A stretch of 12,371 bases of DNA. Source: Flavobacteriaceae bacterium UBA4439 (GTDB lineage Bacteria > Bacteroidota > Bacteroidia > Flavobacteriales > Flavobacteriaceae). Where the stretch lies: contig DGPN01000064.1 in NCBI GenBank assembly GCA_002390455.1, forward strand, positions 1-12,371, read 5' to 3'. Numbering within the stretch: the first letter of the stretch is position 1; each line of letters starts with the position of its first letter. The position numbers and the translations under genes are program-made. Below are positions 6,427 through 12,371 of this stretch, piece after piece. The notes under the pieces were generated by a model that made no database searches, was not told the origin of the DNA, and saw only the letters and a list, made by a program, of their open reading frames with translations.

Positions 6427-7101
6427 ATGGGCATTTTAGATAAATACAGAAAATTTATAGGGATATTTGCAGTCATTTCGGCCATTATATTGATGTTGTT
6501 TTACAATGCGTTACTTCCTGTCAAAAAATTACCGATTTACCAACCAGCTATGGTCAATTTTGAATTGGTGGACAGCACCATACAGCACCAAAAAAAATTC
6601 CATCGCATAGCCGATTTTTCGCTTACCAATCAAAACGGCAAGACCATTACGCAAGACGATTTTAAAGGGAAAATTTATGTTGCAGACTTCTTTTTTACCA
6701 CTTGTCCAACCATCTGTATTGCCATGACAAATAATCTACTGAAAGTTCAGGAAAAAATAAAAAACAATCCCAATTTGATGCTGCTGTCTCATTCGGTCAC
6801 TCCTGAAATAGACTCCGTGGCCCAACTCAAAAAATACGCCCTCGAAAAGGGGGTGATCGATCAAAAATGGCATTTGGTCACAGGAGACAAAAAAGCGATC
6901 TACGAACTGGCCAGAAAATCCTATTTGGCGGTCAAGGAAGACGGAGACGGTGGGCCTTTTGACATGATCCACACCGAAAACTTTATCTTGGTCGATCCCG
7001 ACCGCAGGGTCAGAGGCTTTTATGATGGAACAGATCGAGAGGAAATTCAAAGACTGTTGGAGGAGTTGGAAATTTTGATTGAAGAATATTTCCCCTCCTA
7101 A
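6427..7101 (+). CDS. SCO family protein (SCO1/SenC-like copper/thiol protein)
   Basis: SCO proteins are membrane-anchored thioredoxin-fold proteins that bind copper and help assemble the CuA centre of cytochrome c oxidase or manage its thiols. With the start at 6427 the product is 224 residues: a short basic N-terminus, one transmembrane anchor (about 9-30), then a periplasmic thioredoxin-like domain. The copper-binding Cys-x-x-x-Cys is FTTCPTIC (Cys93, Cys97), and the distal histidine is His182 in DMIHTENF, followed by FILVDPDRRVRGFYDG. All three ligands are present, so it should be functional. The frame extends upstream to an ATG at 6397, but MGILDKYRKF at 6427 matches the usual short N-terminus and lies beyond the likely transcription start. 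The feo operon follows 70 bases later and has its own promoter. Confidence 0.93.
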   Translation: MGILDKYRKFIGIFAVISAIILMLFYNALLPVKKLPIYQPAMVNFELVDSTIQHQKKFHRIADFSLTNQNGKTITQDDFKGKIYVADFFFTTCPTICIAMTNNLLKVQEKIKNNPNLMLLSHSVTPEIDSVAQLKKYALEKGVIDQKWHLVTGDKKAIYELARKSYLAVKEDGDGGPFDMIHTENFILVDPDRRVRGFYDGTDREEIQRLLEELEILIEEYFPS

Positions 7102-7131
7102 ATTAACCGCACTTTCTCAGGCCAAATTGAC

Positions 7132-7148
7132 CAAAATTTATAATTTTG
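7132..7148 (+). promoter_or_regulatory. feoA promoter -7 box within a 17-bp dyad
   Basis: TAATTTTG (7141-7148) is an exact -7 box 23 bases before the feoA ATG. It forms the right half of a dyad, CAAAATT-TAT-AATTTTG (7132-7148), with 7-bp arms around a 3-base centre. A repressor bound here would block RNA polymerase, and iron-dependent repression is the usual control of feo genes. The sequence is not a canonical Fur box, so the regulator is unknown. Confidence 0.5.
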
Positions 7149-7171
7149 TCTTTTTAAAATCATTCTAAATA

Positions 7172-7405
7172 ATGTTCCCACTTGATCAATTGGCAATAGG
7201 ACAAAAAGCGATAATAGAGTCCATTGAAACCGATTTTTTACCCCTAAAATTGATAGAAATGGGATGCCTTCCTGGCAATGAAATTTCACTCTTACATTTG
7301 GCTCCGTTTCGAGACCCCTTATATTTGAAAATCGATGAGGCCCACTTGGCCATTAGAAAAGATGTTGCCCGATATATTATGGTAAAACCTCTGATGGATG
7401 ATTAA
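7172..7405 (+). CDS. feoA: Ferrous iron transport protein A (FeoA)
   Basis: This is a small cytoplasmic SH3-like protein that works with the FeoB iron(II) channel, probably by modulating its GTPase or gating. The 77 residues are the usual length. The FeoA pattern is visible: L-x-x-L-x-x-G-Q (5-12), then LKLIEMGCLPGNEISLL (the L-x-x-M-G-x-x-P-G core), then DPLYLKIDEAHLAIRKDVA ending in IMVKPL. The ATG at 7172 follows an exact -7 box by 23 bases. The 3' end overlaps the feoB start by 8 bases, so the two are translationally coupled. Confidence 0.95.
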   Translation: MFPLDQLAIGQKAIIESIETDFLPLKLIEMGCLPGNEISLLHLAPFRDPLYLKIDEAHLAIRKDVARYIMVKPLMDD

Positions 7406-9494
7406 AAACATCAACGTTGCCCTAATAGGGAATCCCAATACAGGAAAGACTTCTGTATTCAATGCCCTCACCGGATTGAATCAAAAGGTGGGGAATTATC
7501 CAGGGATTACTGTAGAAAAGAAACAGGGCAGTTGCCGATTGGATCGAATCACCAAAGCCAGAATCCTTGATCTACCTGGCACCTACAGTCTCAACGCTTC
7601 CTCAATGGATGAGAGCGTGGTGGTTGAATTACTTCTCAATAAAAACGACCCCGATTTTCCCGATGTCGCCGTAGTGGTGACCGATGTCGAAAACCTCAAA
7701 CGCAATTTGCTGTTGTTTACCCAAATCAAAGATTTGGAAATCCCTACAGTTTTGGTGATCAATATGTCCGATCAAATGCAAAGAAAAGGCATCAAAATTG
7801 ACATAGAGAAACTAGAGGAAAAACTCATTACCAGTGTGGTTTTGGTCAGTACCCGACAAAATTCAGGAGTAGAAAAACTCAAACAAATTCTTATAGATTA
7901 CCGATCCATCTCTACTTTACCGATTTTAGATCCCACCACCATCGATCAAGATTATTTTGAAAACTTGGGCAAAGCTTTTCCCAATCAATCGCTCTACAAA
8001 CTTTGGTTGGTAATCACTCAGGATGTCAATTTTACAAAGCTCGAACGTCAAAAAGTACCCGATTCAACACAGTTCAAAACCCAATCTCAATCTTATCTCA
8101 AAAAATTACAACAGCGGGAAACCATCAAACGCTATCAGTCCATCAATCAAATTCTTAAGGAAACCTACAGAGTAAATCGAGAAGAGGCAACCGATTTGAG
8201 GAGCAAATTGGATAACTTATTAATCCACAAATTTTGGGGTTATGTCATCTTTTTTATGATTTTACTGATCATTTTTCAGGCCATCTTCGATTGGAGCAGT
8301 GTGCCGATGGATTTTATCGACAGTAGTTTTGCTCGTATGAGCGAATGGATCAAAACCCAAATGCCAGCGGGTATATTGACTGATCTGATAGCAGAAGGTG
8401 TCGTCTCTGGTTTGGGGGGGATTGTGATTTTTATCCCTCAAATTGCTTTTTTGTTTTTGTTTATTTCCATTTTGGAAGAAACAGGATACATGAGTCGAGT
8501 AGTATTTTTGATGGATCGAGGTTTGAGAAAATTTGGTTTGAGCGGAAAAAGTGTGGTTCCTTTGATTTCAGGAACGGCCTGTGCTATTCCGGCTGTGATG
8601 GCCACCCGCAATATCGAAAATTGGAAAGAGCGATTGATTACCATTTTGGTGGTTCCATTTACCACATGCTCCGCACGCCTGCCGGTTTACATGATTCTTA
8701 TCTCCTTGGTCATTCCCAACGATCGACTTCTGGGGATCAATTATCAAGGCCTAACCCTGATGGGTCTTTACTTGATTGGGTTTCTGATGGCCATTGTTTC
8801 GGCTTCTATTCTCAATCGGTTACTTAAGTCGCCCAACAAGTCTTATTTTGTGGTGGAAATGCCCAATTACAAACTTCCATTGCTCAAAAACGTAGCGATT
8901 ACGGTTTGGGAAAAAACCCGATCTTTTGTGGTAGAGGCGGGTAAAATTATTTTGGCCATATCTATTTTACTTTGGTTTATGGCTTCCTTCGGTCCAGGAG
9001 AAAAATTTTCAAATGCAGAACAAATCATAACCCAACAATATTCGAATGAAGCTTTAAATGACCTGGAACTAGAAAACAAGATAGCTTCATTCAAATTAGA
9101 AAATTCTTACATCGGTATATTGGGTAAAACCATAGAACCCATTATTCTTCCCTTGGGATATGATTGGAAAATAGGAATTGCTTTGATCAGTTCTTTTGCG
9201 GCTCGAGAGGTTTTTGTTGGGACATTGGCCACCATTTATAGTGTAGAGCGTGATGCGGAAGAGACCATAAAAACAAGAATGGCAGGGGAGACGAGAAGCG
9301 ATGGAAGCCGTTTGTTCAACTTGCCTACGGGAATTTCTTTGATGCTTTTTTATGCTTTTGCTATGCAATGCATGAGTACATTGGCCATTGTCAAAAAAGA
9401 AACCAACAGCTGGAAATGGCCCGGTATTCAACTTTTTTCTATGACCATTATTGCCTATCTTTCAGCATTGATGGCCTATCAAATTTTAAAATAA
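7398..9494 (+). CDS. feoB: Ferrous iron transporter FeoB
   Basis: This is the inner-membrane iron(II) transporter with an N-terminal GTPase domain. The protein has 698 residues, within the family range although shorter than the E. coli protein. G motifs: G1 GNPNTGKT (11-18), G2 region PGITVEKK (35-42), G3 DLPG (58-61) and G4 NMSD (122-125); a G5-like STRQNSG lies at 151-157. A helical spacer with a basic, Gln-rich stretch (about 215-270) leads into the membrane part, which starts near 278. The channel shows conserved Cys395 in SGTACAIPAVMATR, Cys424 in PFTTCSARLPVY, and Cys658 in AFAMQCMSTLA, plus SFAAREVFVGTL (599-610) of the second gate. All key parts are intact. It overlaps feoA by 8 bases and the next small gene by one (TAATG). 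Confidence 0.97.
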   Translation: MIKNINVALIGNPNTGKTSVFNALTGLNQKVGNYPGITVEKKQGSCRLDRITKARILDLPGTYSLNASSMDESVVVELLLNKNDPDFPDVAVVVTDVENLKRNLLLFTQIKDLEIPTVLVINMSDQMQRKGIKIDIEKLEEKLITSVVLVSTRQNSGVEKLKQILIDYRSISTLPILDPTTIDQDYFENLGKAFPNQSLYKLWLVITQDVNFTKLERQKVPDSTQFKTQSQSYLKKLQQRETIKRYQSINQILKETYRVNREEATDLRSKLDNLLIHKFWGYVIFFMILLIIFQAIFDWSSVPMDFIDSSFARMSEWIKTQMPAGILTDLIAEGVVSGLGGIVIFIPQIAFLFLFISILEETGYMSRVVFLMDRGLRKFGLSGKSVVPLISGTACAIPAVMATRNIENWKERLITILVVPFTTCSARLPVYMILISLVIPNDRLLGINYQGLTLMGLYLIGFLMAIVSASILNRLLKSPNKSYFVVEMPNYKLPLLKNVAITVWEKTRSFVVEAGKIILAISILLWFMASFGPGEKFSNAEQIITQQYSNEALNDLELENKIASFKLENSYIGILGKTIEPIILPLGYDWKIGIALISSFAAREVFVGTLATIYSVERDAEETIKTRMAGETRSDGSRLFNLPTGISLMLFYAFAMQCMSTLAIVKKETNSWKWPGIQLFSMTIIAYLSALMAYQILK

Positions 9495-9622
9495 TGGAAA
9501 TCTTTCAATACACAGTAGCAATTTTTTTGGGATTGTGGGCACTCTATTATCTGATCCGAAAGTTTAGACCTAAAAACAAACCCGCAACTGTTCAAGGCTG
9601 CGGGAGAGGGTGTGGTTGTTGA
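9494..9622 (+). CDS. FeoB-associated Cys-rich membrane protein (42 aa)
   Basis: This tiny protein has one transmembrane helix (about 5-21), a basic stretch (RKFRPKNK) and a cysteine cluster at the very end, GCGRGCGC (Cys36, Cys40, Cys42). The architecture and the position right after feoB match the small FeoB-associated Cys-rich proteins found in many bacteria. Their role is not firmly known; a part in iron(II) binding or handover, or in sensing for FeoB, is usually suggested. The ATG shares one base with the feoB stop (TAATG), so it is coupled to feoB and should be made in proportion to it. The basic residues after the helix imply that the cysteines face the cytoplasm. Confidence 0.88.
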   Translation: MEIFQYTVAIFLGLWALYYLIRKFRPKNKPATVQGCGRGCGC

Positions 9623-9676
9623 GCCACTGCAATGGTAATCCGAATCCATCACATCGCAATATAGAAATTTTCCCCA

Positions 9677-9696
9677 ACAGAACATATATGTTCTGT
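9677..9696. promoter_or_regulatory. Perfect 20-bp palindrome, candidate XRE operator
   Basis: ACAGAACATATATGTTCTGT is its own reverse complement over all 20 bases; the flanking A/A pair breaks the symmetry. It ends 48 bases before the XRE gene start and begins 54 bases after the upstream stop. A dimeric HTH protein would fit such a site, and small XRE regulators commonly control their own promoter. As RNA it could also form a 10-bp self-complementary structure, but with no real loop or T-run it is not a terminator. Confidence 0.6.
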
Positions 9697-9711
9697 AAAA
9701 ATCTTACCACA

Positions 9712-9739
9712 AAACTTAGTTTAAATTAAAATTAAGTTT
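9712..9739. repeat. Second inverted repeat at the XRE gene promoter
   Basis: AAACTTA (9712-9718) and TAAGTTT (9733-9739) form 7-bp arms. Inside them TTTAA (9720-9724) and TTAAA (9726-9730) extend the symmetry around a central A, with a 1-base versus 2-base bulge. The right arm with the next base reads TAAGTTTA (9733-9740), a 7-of-8 match to the -7 box only 4 bases before the GTG start. It may be a second operator, but its strong AT bias lowers confidence. Confidence 0.35.
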
Positions 9740-9744
9740 AATAA

Positions 9745-9966
9745 GTGGATGATTCTGAGAAAGTTTTAGTTAAGGAATTGGGTAAAAGAATTTCTTTTTT
9801 CAGAAAAGAGAAAGGACTTACACAGGCCTATTTATCTGACCTTGCAGAGATGGAAGAGTCAGCTGTTAGAAGAATTGAACTGGGTAAAACCAATCCAACT
9901 TTCAAAACCCTTATAAGAATCTCCAAGGGTTTAGGAATCCCTCTCAAAGAATTGGTGGATATTTAA
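9745..9966 (+). CDS. Small XRE-family HTH transcriptional regulator (73 aa)
   Basis: The protein is almost entirely one HTH domain of the Cro/C1 (XRE, HTH_3) type: LGKRISFFRKEKGLTQ, then AYLSDLAEMEESAVRRIELGKTNPT, then TLIRISKGLGIPLKELVD. Residues 12-70 cover the five helices, with the turn at about 25-45. There is no sensor or dimerisation extension. The start is GTG at 9745; an in-frame TAA lies directly before it, and no in-frame ATG exists before residue 36, inside the HTH. In size and layout it resembles restriction-modification controller (C) proteins and minimal Cro-like repressors. No restriction, methylase or toxin gene is next to it: the feo operon lies upstream and a convergent pepP 4 bases downstream. 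It may regulate itself through the palindrome at 9677-9696. Other targets are unknown. Confidence 0.88.
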   Translation: MDDSEKVLVKELGKRISFFRKEKGLTQAYLSDLAEMEESAVRRIELGKTNPTFKTLIRISKGLGIPLKELVDI

Positions 9967-9978
9967 AGGCTTAGCCTT
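9966..9978 (-). terminator. Short hairpin between the convergent XRE and pepP genes
   Basis: AAGGC (9966-9970) and GCCTT (9974-9978) form a 5-bp stem with a TTA loop that includes the pepP stop codon. Read on the minus strand it is followed by TTAAATATCC, a weak T/A-rich tail, so it may help end pepP transcription. It also falls at the last base of the XRE stop. The stem is short, so support is modest. Confidence 0.3.
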
Positions 9979-11266
9979 GTTGCATCAATTGTTCAATTTC
10001 GTCAGCCTCTTTGGGAATATTTTTCATGAGATTGATTGGAGGACCGTTTTCTTGAGTAACCACATCATCTTCAATCCTAATGCCAAAACCTTCTTCAGGA
10101 ATGTAAATTCCAGGTTCTACAGTAAGCACCATATTGGCTTGTAATGGCAGATCAACCAAACCGTAATCATGAGTATCCAAACCTAAATGGTGGGAGGTGC
10201 CATGCATAAAGTATTTTTTGTAGGCTGGTTTTTCGGGGTCTTGATTTTTGACCATTGTTTGATCTAAGAGTCCGAGTTGGATTAACTCATCGGTCATGAT
10301 TTGACCGACCTCTTGCTGGTATTCTTTGATTAATATCCCTGGGACGAGCAATTGCATGGCAGCTTTTTCCACCCTCAAGACAGCTTCATATACGGCTCGT
10401 TGTCGGGGAGTGAACTTGCCCGATACAGGAACTGTTCGGGTCATGTCGCTCGCATAATTACCGTAGGCTGCTCCAACATCCATAAGGATCATATCCCCCC
10501 TTTGGCATTGTTTGTTGTTGTCAACGTAGTGCAAGACATTGCAGTTTTTTCCAGAGGCAATGATAGGAGAATAGGCAAACCCATCGGATCTGTTTTTCAG
10601 GAATTCATGGGCGTATTCTGCTTCAATTTCAAACTCCCAAACCCCCGGTTTGATAAAGGGTAAAACCCTCCGAAAGCCTTTTTCTGTGATGCCAATGGCG
10701 TTCTTTATTTGGTCCACTTCTTCAGCATCTTTGACCGATCTCAGCTTTTGTAAAATAAAGTTACTTTTTTCGGTTGGATGGCTGGGAAACTTGGCTTTGG
10801 CCCATTTTATGAATCGATCCTCTCTGGTCTGGGTTTCAACCTTAGCTCTGTAATGTTCGTTGGTATTAAAGTAGAATATTTGGGCTTCGGCTGCCAATGA
10901 TTCAAACAGCATCTCAAAATCATCCAGCCAACATACGGTTTTAATACCAGAAAGGGCAGTTGCTTGTTTTTGGGTGATTTTTTGCCCTTCCCAAACAGCG
11001 ATCAACTCACTGGTTTTCTTAATAAAAAGAATCTCCTTATGTTCGGATTTGGTTGCATCTGGAAATAAAAGTAAAATACTCTCCTCTTGATCGATTCCAC
11101 TGAGGTAAAAAATATCTCTGTGTTGCGCAAAGGGTAGGGTGCTGTCTGCACTGATCGGATAGATATCGTTTGAGTTAAAAACGGCTAGGCCACCTGGTTC
11201 CATTGCCTGCATAAAATGAGCTCTATTTTTGGAATAGAGTCGGGAGGATAGAGGACGGTATCGCAT
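9971..11266 (-). CDS. pepP: Xaa-Pro aminopeptidase (aminopeptidase P, M24B family)
   Basis: This is a cytosolic di-metal peptidase that removes the N-terminal residue from peptides whose second residue is proline. With the start at 11266 the product has 430 residues, as expected. An N-terminal creatinase-type domain (about 1-165, with FYLSGIDQEESILLLFPD) precedes the pita-bread catalytic domain. The five metal ligands are present in order: Asp263 and Asp274 in MDVGAAYGNYASDMTRT, His359 in HGTSHHLGLDTHD, Glu384 in TVEPGIY, and Glu399 in GIRIEDDVV. The frame opens at 11296, but the exact -7 box lies at 11296-11303, so the longer start could not be transcribed from it. MRYRPLSSRL at 11266 also fits the family N-terminus. 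No signal peptide is seen. It is transcribed alone and converges on the XRE gene. Confidence 0.95.
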   Translation of the reverse strand: MRYRPLSSRLYSKNRAHFMQAMEPGGLAVFNSNDIYPISADSTLPFAQHRDIFYLSGIDQEESILLLFPDATKSEHKEILFIKKTSELIAVWEGQKITQKQATALSGIKTVCWLDDFEMLFESLAAEAQIFYFNTNEHYRAKVETQTREDRFIKWAKAKFPSHPTEKSNFILQKLRSVKDAEEVDQIKNAIGITEKGFRRVLPFIKPGVWEFEIEAEYAHEFLKNRSDGFAYSPIIASGKNCNVLHYVDNNKQCQRGDMILMDVGAAYGNYASDMTRTVPVSGKFTPRQRAVYEAVLRVEKAAMQLLVPGILIKEYQQEVGQIMTDELIQLGLLDQTMVKNQDPEKPAYKKYFMHGTSHHLGLDTHDYGLVDLPLQANMVLTVEPGIYIPEEGFGIRIEDDVVTQENGPPINLMKNIPKEADEIEQLMQQG

Positions 11267-11295
11267 CAGATGGTTTTTTGAGCGTTTTATACCCA

Positions 11296-11303
11296 CAAAA
11301 TTA
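11296..11303 (-). promoter_or_regulatory. -7 box of the pepP promoter
   Basis: On the minus strand these bases read TAATTTTG, an exact TAnnTTTG match ending 29 bases before the chosen ATG. This supports the shorter pepP start. No -33 TTG is found at 17-23 bases. Confidence 0.6.
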
Positions 11304-11339
11304 TTAAAATTATAAGGAGTGAGATGAGTTTAGCCTTAG

Positions 11340-11408
11340 TTTGTTGAACAAAAATCAGATTTTAGGGATCATTCAGGGTCAAACACTCAACACAATCAAC
11401 ATTGTTGA
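11340..11408. repeat. Two 13-bp dyads between pepP and sdhC
   Basis: TTTGTT-G-AACAAA (11340-11352) and TCAACA-T-TGTTGA (11396-11408) each have 6-bp arms around one central base, and both contain TGTTGA or its complement. They lie in the divergent intergenic region upstream of the sdhC -7 box and could bind a dimeric regulator of sdh. The rest of this 220-base gap shows only the two -7 boxes. Short AT-rich dyads may be coincidental. Confidence 0.25.
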
Positions 11409-11459
11409 ATTGCATTTAAAATTTAAGCACCATAGCTTTTCTATTCAACGTTTATGGAT

Positions 11460-11467
11460 TAATTTTG
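11460..11467 (+). promoter_or_regulatory. -7 box of the sdhC promoter
   Basis: TAATTTTG is an exact match to TAnnTTTG and ends 19 bases before the sdhC ATG, a spacing like that of feoA and rseP in this window. A T-rich stretch (CTTTTCT, 11436-11442) occupies the -33 position but lacks TTG. Confidence 0.6.
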
Positions 11468-11486
11468 TTATGATAAACCAAAACTA

Positions 11487-12137
11487 ATGATCACAACTAC
11501 TATCGCCAGAAAGGTAGCCATGGCACTGTCGGGGCTATTCCTAATACTCTTTTTGGGGCAGCACTTTACCATCAATATAATATCGGTATTTAGCGAAAAA
11601 ACATTTAATTTCCTATCCCACTTTATGGGAAATAACCCGGTAGTGCAGTTTATTTTACAACCCGTTTTGATATTTGGAGTTGTTTTTCATTTCATTATGG
11701 GTTTTGTTTTAGAGCTTAAAAATTCGAATTCACGCAGTGTAAAATATGATTCTTTCAATGGTTCAGCCAATTCCAGTTGGGTCTCAAGAAATATGATCCT
11801 ATCGGGAATTGTAGTACTGTCTTTTTTGGGTCTTCACTTTTACGATTTTTGGGTGCCAGAAATGAATTACAAGTACGTTGAATTTCTTCCCCAAGACCCA
11901 AATCGCTACTACGAAGAATTGGTTCACAAATTTCACAATCCAGTTAGGGTAGCCATTTATGCATTGTCATTTGTTTTTTTATCATTGCATCTTTTCCATG
12001 GATTTTCCTCATCCTTTCAATCGGTAGGATTGAACAACAAATACACCCACGGTATCAAATTATTTACGGTCGCTTTCTCCCTGCTCATACCAGCAGGCTT
12101 TATTTTCATCGCAATTTTTCACCACCTAAACGGATAA
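11487..12137 (+). CDS. sdhC: Succinate dehydrogenase cytochrome b subunit (type B SdhC)
   Basis: This is the membrane anchor of respiratory complex II (succinate:quinone oxidoreductase), holding heme b and passing electrons from the SdhAB head to menaquinone. The 216 residues form five predicted helices at about 8-30, 52-76, 103-122, 152-175 and 190-213, the layout of the single-subunit di-heme type B anchors of Bacteroidota, Bacillus and Wolinella. Candidate heme histidines, one in each of the first four helices, are His26 (LGQHFTIN), His68 (VVFHFIMG), His117 (LGLHFYDF) and His168 (LSLHLFHGF). The opening, TTIARKVAMALSGLFLILF, is typical of the family. It has an exact -7 box upstream and ends 4 bases before sdhA, so it is the first gene of the operon. 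Confidence 0.94.
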   Translation: MITTTIARKVAMALSGLFLILFLGQHFTINIISVFSEKTFNFLSHFMGNNPVVQFILQPVLIFGVVFHFIMGFVLELKNSNSRSVKYDSFNGSANSSWVSRNMILSGIVVLSFLGLHFYDFWVPEMNYKYVEFLPQDPNRYYEELVHKFHNPVRVAIYALSFVFLSLHLFHGFSSSFQSVGLNNKYTHGIKLFTVAFSLLIPAGFIFIAIFHHLNG

Positions 12138-12141
12138 TCAA

Positions 12142-12371
12142 ATGGCAAAGTTAGATTCAAAAATACCCCAGGGAAGTTTGTCCGAAAAATGGACCAATCA
12201 CAAGAGTAATATTAACCTTGTCAGTCCAGCCAACAAGCGTTTAATCGATGTCATCGTGGTGGGCACTGGCTTGGCAGGAGCTTCTGCTTCAGCAACCTTG
12301 GCGGAGTTGGGCTATAATGTAAAGACATTTTGTTTTCAGGATTCTCCTCGGAGAGCGCATTCCATTGCTGC
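12142..12371 (+). CDS. sdhA: Succinate dehydrogenase flavoprotein subunit, 5' part only
   Basis: The window ends inside this gene; only the first 77 codons are seen. SdhA carries the FAD and the succinate/fumarate active site of complex II. The visible N-terminus has a short lead of about 33 residues and then the dinucleotide-binding fold DVIVVGTGLAGASASATLAELG, with GxGxxG at Gly41, Gly43 and Gly46. Next comes CFQDSPRRAHSIAA, in which His73 aligns with the histidine that covalently attaches FAD. This version, with the lead and the QDSPRRAHSIAAQGG-type sequence, belongs to the type B enzymes that go with a single di-heme anchor. The ATG lies 4 bases after the sdhC stop. The iron-sulfur subunit gene sdhB is expected beyond the edge. 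Confidence 0.95.
   Translation, partial: MAKLDSKIPQGSLSEKWTNHKSNINLVSPANKRLIDVIVVGTGLAGASASATLAELGYNVKTFCFQDSPRRAHSIA

Noticed and set aside
11267..11296. Ten-codon extension of pepP
   Set aside because: An exact -7 box at 11296-11303 places transcription start downstream of this ATG, and the family N-terminus matches the start at 11266.
1..12371. CRISPR array, insertion sequence, prophage or defence cassette
   Set aside because: No regularly spaced repeats, transposase or integrase motifs, or recognised defence domains were found in any frame examined.

Overview
The window looks like chromosomal DNA from a Bacteroidota bacterium, most likely of the Cytophagia (Cyclobacteriaceae-like). The reasons are its AT-rich base composition, A-rich leaders without strong Shine-Dalgarno sites, repeated Bacteroidota-type -7 boxes (TAnnTTTG) at sensible distances upstream of genes, and gene types familiar from that group: an RseP with two PDZ domains, a SCO protein, FeoA/FeoB plus a small Cys-rich partner, an M24 Xaa-Pro aminopeptidase, and a type-B succinate dehydrogenase. 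The genus is an inference, not a proof.

Layout. At the left edge a tRNA-Asn(GTT) lies on the minus strand with its own -7 box. About 730 bp of AT-rich DNA follow in which I find no supportable gene. Next is a tightly coupled plus-strand TRAP transporter operon (dctP-dctQ-dctM, both junctions ATGA overlaps), where the binding protein is a predicted lipoprotein. Converging on it from the right is a minus-strand block: rseP, then a secreted 286-residue protein built from two copies of one unknown domain, then two tiny membrane proteins (53 and 62 residues). The last three genes are linked by 1-base TAATG overlaps, and I do not recognise their function.

Divergent from rseP, a SCO-family copper/thiol protein is followed by an iron(II) uptake operon: feoA, feoB and a 42-residue Cys-rich membrane protein, each overlapping the next. 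A 17-bp dyad covers the feoA -7 box. A small solitary XRE-type HTH regulator comes next, preceded by a perfect 20-bp palindrome that is a good candidate operator. It converges on a minus-strand M24 aminopeptidase P gene. At the right edge sdhC and the first 77 codons of sdhA begin a succinate dehydrogenase/fumarate reductase operon that runs off the window.

How they work together. Most of the window is housekeeping: respiration (sdhCA, perhaps SCO for cytochrome oxidase copper), iron supply (feo), envelope proteolysis (rseP), peptide turnover (pepP) and organic-acid uptake (TRAP). The least explained parts are the duplicated-domain secreted protein with its two coupled mini-membrane proteins, and the XRE gene with its palindromic control region. 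I see no CRISPR array, insertion sequence, prophage or defence cassette.
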